This document shows positions 5,455 through 8,214 of a stretch of DNA of 8,214 nucleotides, one piece after another. The notes beneath the pieces were generated by a model, which was given only the letters and a program-made list of their open reading frames with translations, did no database searches and was not told where the DNA came from. A program made the position numbers and the translations under genes. How positions within the stretch are numbered: the stretch's first letter is position 1; the number at the start of each line of letters is the position of its first letter. Origin of the DNA: Kiritimatiellia bacterium (GTDB lineage Bacteria; Verrucomicrobiota; Kiritimatiellia; RFP12; UBA1067); contig JAFRNO010000750.1 of assembly GCA_017430155.1 (NCBI GenBank), positions 1-8,214 of the forward strand, in the 5' to 3' direction.

Positions 5455-6348
5455 ATGACGACGACGCACTACCACCATCCGAACGCAATGGCGCTGACGG
5501 GCGCGCGACTGGGCCTTGGCTGGCTTGCCCGCCTAGAGTCATGTGGCATCACCACCGCCTCCGCTGCGCCACGCCATGCGCACGAGTCGATTGAGGTTCT
5601 CTGCTGTCTCAAAGGGGCGATTAGCTACGAATTCGACCATAGGCCAAGCGTCACGTTGACGACAGGGTGCTTTCTCGTAATACCGACGGGAGCCGATCAC
5701 CGCATCACCAGCGGATTGGAAAGCCCCAGCCTTCGCATGGGCTTCTTCCTTCGCCCGACGCTGGCAAAGAGTGGCCGCTTCGATCTATTCACCGCAGCCA
5801 CCTTCCGCGAACTCTGCGCAAACCTTCTCAAGAAGCGTTTCACGCCGCAGTCCATTCCCAACGAGGTGCGCGGCGTTCTGGCCCGGTTGGCGGACATAAT
5901 CCAAGTCGTCGCCCCATCTTCCGCCGAGATCACCGAAGCGCGCGTCTTGTCCACCTTCGCCTTCCATGCCCTGGCATCAAGCAGGCGGACGCCCGTCCCC
6001 AAGACGGAAACGGGCCTGATGGACGAGGCCGTCAAGTGGCTGGAGACGCACTACGCCGAGAAGGTCACGCTCGCCCAGCTCGTCGCCTACATGGGCTACA
6101 GCCGTTCGCGGTTCTTCAACCTCTTCCGGGAACACACGGGGCTTTCCCCGCTCGACTGGCTCAACCGCCACCGCATCCGCATGGCGCAAAAGCTGCTTGC
6201 CACCGGCGATACGACGATTGCGGAAGCCGCGCATCAGGTCGGGTTCGCCGAACTGCCCTTCTTCTTCCGCCTTTTCCGGCGGCACGCCGGCTGTTCCCCC
6301 GCCGCCTACCGTCGTCAGTCGATCGCCTCGTCCGTCGCCTCGCGGTAG
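5455..6348 (+). CDS. AraC-family transcriptional regulator with N-terminal cupin sensor
   Basis: The product is 297 aa from ATG at 5455. An in-frame TTG at 5446 is closer to the GAAGGA site (5436-5441) and would add three residues, so the start is uncertain. Residues about 41-83 form the cupin-like effector domain: HAHESIEVLCCLKG, then FLVIPTGADHRI, the usual AraC ligand-pocket pattern. Residues about 187-287 form the double helix-turn-helix. The first HTH is at 204-224 (VTLAQLVAYMGYSRSRFFNLF), and the second, at 253-286, holds the conserved IAEAAHQVGF and GCSPAAYRR. Family members of this layout usually activate carbohydrate-use genes. It starts 17 nt after the toxin stop with no terminator visible, so it may be read from the toxin-antitoxin promoter. 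The divergent glycan operon is the obvious candidate target, by inference only. It converges with the gene ending at 6361. Confidence 0.92.
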   Translation: MTTTHYHHPNAMALTGARLGLGWLARLESCGITTASAAPRHAHESIEVLCCLKGAISYEFDHRPSVTLTTGCFLVIPTGADHRITSGLESPSLRMGFFLRPTLAKSGRFDLFTAATFRELCANLLKKRFTPQSIPNEVRGVLARLADIIQVVAPSSAEITEARVLSTFAFHALASSRRTPVPKTETGLMDEAVKWLETHYAEKVTLAQLVAYMGYSRSRFFNLFREHTGLSPLDWLNRHRIRMAQKLLATGDTTIAEAAHQVGFAELPFFFRLFRRHAGCSPAAYRRQSIASSVASR

Positions 6349-6350
6349 GC

Positions 6351-6370
6351 GTGGCGTGCGTCAGCGCCAC
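6351..6370. terminator. Small hairpin at the convergent gene ends
   Basis: GTGGCG (6351-6356) and CGCCAC (6365-6370) are inverted arms around an 8-nt loop. They fill the 12-nt gap between araC and the convergent membrane-protein gene and overlap the latter's stop codon. Neither strand has a T-run, so intrinsic termination is doubtful. It may only stabilise 3' ends or be a chance stem in GC-rich DNA. Confidence 0.2.
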
Positions 6371-7170
6371 TGCTGACGCATGCGCTGCTGGTGGATCCGC
6401 GGTTCCTCCAACTGCAGGGCGTACCACTGGTCGCCGATCGCCGTGTTGGAGAAATGCGCCACGCGGTTGTTCGCCAGATGGTCGCGGTTCGTCTTGAGCG
6501 TTTGGTTATCGCTCTTTTCAAGCGCGGCGTTGAGCGCCTTGAAGGCTCCGTCCACGTCCTTCTTCTGGAGGAGGATCCAGCTCCAGGCCGCGGCGAGCAG
6601 CACGTTCTGGTTGTAGCGGAGGCGGCGCGTGGCCTTGGCGTAGACCTTTGCCATCTCCTCGACGGGCTGGTTCGTCATGTACATGCGCGCGAGCTTCATC
6701 GCGCTCATTGTCGGGTCGAGGAACAGGGCCTTCGGCATTAGCTCGTCGACTTTCTTGAACTCCTTGATCATCCAATACAGCTGAAACTGCGCCGTGGCGA
6801 TCTGGCGCCGCATCATCGGCACCCAGTTGTCGAACTTGTGCAACACCTCGGTCTGCTCCAGCGCCTCGCGCACGAACACCTTCTGGTCCCGTGCGATCTC
6901 GGCCTGCGCGGCCTGGATCGAGCCCGGCGGACGCATCTGCCAGCGGGCCATCTTCGCCTGCAGGCGTTTCTGGCCTTCCACCAACACGGCCTGGACCGCG
7001 TCCATCTCCGCCTTCACGCGTTTCTGGACAATCCGCCCCACGACGATCTGCACCACGAGAAACGCCGTCACGCCCGCCGTGATGCTCCAGCCGATCCCGC
7101 ACACGCCGCCGAATCCGAGTCCCAGCCCCGTTAGCGCGCCGGCACCCACCGCTATCAAAAGAGAATACAT
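6361..7170 (-). CDS. Unrecognised inner-membrane protein with coiled-coil and TPR-like region
   Basis: The product is 269 aa from ATG at 7170, where GAGG lies 5 nt upstream. A longer frame to 7305 is rejected because it overlaps the HAD gene. Residues 3-45 are almost wholly hydrophobic and glycine-rich (GAGALTGLGLGFGG at 10-22), reading as two close membrane helices or a hairpin. Residues about 46-110 are charged and helical (QKRVKAEMDAVQ, LVEGQKRLQAKM), likely coiled coil. Residues about 125-220 are helical with a TPR-like repeat at about 193-218 (AAAWSWILLQKKDVDGAFKALNAALE). The C-terminus is rich in Gln and Arg. I cannot name a family or function. A TPR-like cytosolic face on a membrane hairpin suggests a scaffold or anchoring role. 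It is the last gene of a compact operon, 25 nt after the HAD gene, and ends tail to tail with araC. Confidence 0.8.
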   Translation of the reverse strand: MYSLLIAVGAGALTGLGLGFGGVCGIGWSITAGVTAFLVVQIVVGRIVQKRVKAEMDAVQAVLVEGQKRLQAKMARWQMRPPGSIQAAQAEIARDQKVFVREALEQTEVLHKFDNWVPMMRRQIATAQFQLYWMIKEFKKVDELMPKALFLDPTMSAMKLARMYMTNQPVEEMAKVYAKATRRLRYNQNVLLAAAWSWILLQKKDVDGAFKALNAALEKSDNQTLKTNRDHLANNRVAHFSNTAIGDQWYALQLEEPRIHQQRMRQQWR

Positions 7171-7195
7171 CGTACCTCGTTCCTTTCTTCTCGTC

Positions 7196-7867
7196 TTACC
7201 TCTCGTCGGCGTCGCCGAACACCACGTGCACGTCCAGTTCCGACAAATCGTGCACGAGCCATTCGCAACCCGCGAAATCCTGCTGCACGTGCTTGTTGCG
7301 GTCAACGCCGATCACGCGCATGCCAGCCGTACGGCCGGCCTGCACGCCCGCCGTGGAGTCCTCCACCACCACGCACTCGCTCGCGTCGACCTCCAGCATC
7401 GACGCCGCCTTCAGGTAACCGTCGGGCGCGGGCTTGCCGCGTCCGTAGTCCTCCGCGCCGAGCACGAAGCGCACGAAGTTCTCGACGCCGCACAGCGCGA
7501 CGGCCTGCACGACGTCTTCATGCGGCGAACCCGACACGACCACGCACGGCGCGATCCGCGACACCTTCTTGAGGAAGGCCACGGCGCCGGGGATGACCTG
7601 GCTCGCGGGATTGACCGCCCGCCGCGTATAGTAGGGACGGAGCGTCTTCGCGTCTTCCTCTGCGCTCGTCTTCGGCAACTGGGGGAACTTCTCGTGGAGC
7701 GTCGCCTGGATGTCGAGCCAGCTGTGCCCGAAGACAAGGGGGGCCACGAACTCAGCCGTCGTCGCCGCGCCACGGTCGGAGAGCCACTCGACAATGGCCG
7801 CCGTCCAGAGCGACTCCGTGTCCAGAAGCGTCCCGTCGAGGTCGAAGAGGAAGGCTGCCGGCTTCAT
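7196..7867 (-). CDS. HAD superfamily subfamily I hydrolase, phosphatase or beta-phosphoglucomutase-like
   Basis: The product is 223 aa from ATG at 7867, the normal length for the family. All four HAD motifs are present. Motif I is FLFDLDGTLLDTE (6-18), with Asp9 as nucleophile and Asp11 as acid/base. Motif II is VVVSGSPHE (109-117) with Ser112. Motif III is Lys145 in GRGKPAPDGY. Motif IV is VVVEDSTAGVQAG (166-178) with Asp170 binding magnesium. The segment between motif I and motif II is the helical C1 cap of the GPP, phosphoglycolate phosphatase and beta-phosphoglucomutase group. The GKPAPDGYL plus EDSTAGVQA pattern favours a small sugar-phosphate substrate, though family members are promiscuous. 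The start codon overlaps the upstream YchJ-like stop as ATGA, so translation is probably coupled. A longer frame to 8041 lies inside the upstream gene and is rejected. Confidence 0.9.
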   Translation of the reverse strand: MKPAAFLFDLDGTLLDTESLWTAAIVEWLSDRGAATTAEFVAPLVFGHSWLDIQATLHEKFPQLPKTSAEEDAKTLRPYYTRRAVNPASQVIPGAVAFLKKVSRIAPCVVVSGSPHEDVVQAVALCGVENFVRFVLGAEDYGRGKPAPDGYLKAASMLEVDASECVVVEDSTAGVQAGRTAGMRVIGVDRNKHVQQDFAGCEWLVHDLSELDVHVVFGDADER

Positions 7868-8214
7868 GTGCCCTTCCCGCAGCACTTCTTGTACTTCTTC
7901 CCGCTGCCGCAAGGACACGGGTCGTTGCGCCCGACCTTCGGCTCCTCCCGGTGCCAAGGCTCGCCAGTGTCGATCTGGCCGTCGATGAAGCGCCAGGCGC
8001 CGTCGATCTTCTTGAAATAGGAGCGCTCGCGGTGCTCGCACGCCTGCTTGTTGGCCGTGTAGCGCGCGATGAACGACACGTATCCGTCGTCGTCCGTCTC
8101 GCCGCCTCGCTCGGTTTCAAGAATCTCCATTCCCTGCCAGGTGGCCGACTTCGACCACTCGCGCGTGGTCTTCTCGTCGAAATCGGCCTGAACCTCGGGC
8201 CCTGAGGAATTGTA
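7864..8214 (-). CDS. YchJ-family protein (UPF0225) with C-terminal SEC-C motif, 5' end beyond window
   Basis: The frame is open to the right edge and shows 116 residues before the stop at 7864. An internal Met at 8130 is not the real start, because the upstream codons fit the family well (FDEKTTREWSKSATWQGMEI, about residues 14-33 of the visible part). The central part is the NTF2-like YchJ middle domain, with YVSFIARYT and ERSYFKKIDGAWRFIDGQ. The C-terminus is a SEC-C zinc motif, CPCGSGKKYKKCC, with the Cys-x-Cys-x(8)-Cys-Cys spacing. Many YchJ proteins carry a second such motif at the N-terminus, which would lie outside the window. The family's biochemical role is not established. SEC-C motifs bind zinc and, in SecA, SecB. 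It is the first visible gene of the minus-strand operon with the HAD and membrane proteins. Confidence 0.88.
   Translation of the reverse strand, partial: YNSSGPEVQADFDEKTTREWSKSATWQGMEILETERGGETDDDGYVSFIARYTANKQACEHRERSYFKKIDGAWRFIDGQIDTGEPWHREEPKVGRNDPCPCGSGKKYKKCCGKGT

Noticed and set aside
6794..8020. 408-aa plus-strand open frame
   Set aside because: Antisense to three genes with solid evidence (membrane protein, HAD, YchJ-like). The translation has no family signal.
1..8214. CRISPR array, tRNA, rRNA or insertion sequence
   Set aside because: I saw no regularly spaced repeats, no cloverleaf-like or rRNA-like stretches and no transposase motifs on either strand.

Overview
The window looks like a chromosomal segment from a GC-rich anaerobe of the Kiritimatiellota/Verrucomicrobiota/Lentisphaerota group. 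This is inferred from family content, not from a marker gene. The clues are a secreted SUMF1 (sulfatase-modifying-factor-like) protein with an N-terminal beta-rich domain, a secreted SGNH-esterase/sialidase-like fusion, and a Tat-signal sugar isomerase/epimerase. I see no tRNA, rRNA, CRISPR array, insertion sequence or transposase.

Left half, minus strand (4553 down to 1): four tightly packed genes that read as one operon. In order of transcription they are a 93-aa unrecognised secreted protein (4553-4272), a 428-aa secreted FGE/SUMF1-domain protein (4245-2959), a 766-aa secreted SGNH hydrolase plus sialidase-like protein (2946-646), and a Tat-signal sugar phosphate isomerase/epimerase-type TIM barrel (649 to beyond position 1). 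Gaps are 26 nt, 12 nt and a 4-nt stop/start overlap. The content fits extracellular handling of a host or plant glycan: ester removal, exo-glycosidase-like cleavage and sugar isomerisation. The actual substrate cannot be read from the sequence.

Centre (4554-4826): a 273-bp AT-richer divergent control region. It holds a good promoter candidate in each direction and two strong inverted repeats. One repeat overlaps the minus-strand -35 box. The other is a near-palindrome between the two promoters.

Centre right, plus strand: a Phd/YefM antitoxin (4827-5078) and a PIN/VapC toxin (5075-5437) overlap by 4 nt. An AraC-family regulator (5455-6348) follows 17 nt later. The toxin-antitoxin pair is lower in GC than its surroundings. 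The AraC protein may be the regulator of the divergent glycan operon, and a 12-bp sequence shared between the operon control region and the DNA just upstream of araC supports this weakly.

Right, minus strand (8214 down to 6361): a second compact operon, convergent with araC. It encodes a YchJ-family protein with a C-terminal SEC-C zinc motif (N-terminus beyond the window), a HAD subfamily I phosphatase/phosphoglucomutase-like protein, and a 269-aa unrecognised membrane protein with a TPR-like cytosolic part.

No single locus is clearly a new defence or mobile system. The most open points are the divergent control region, the catalytic-residue changes in the SGNH, SUMF1 and isomerase proteins, and the two unrecognised proteins.
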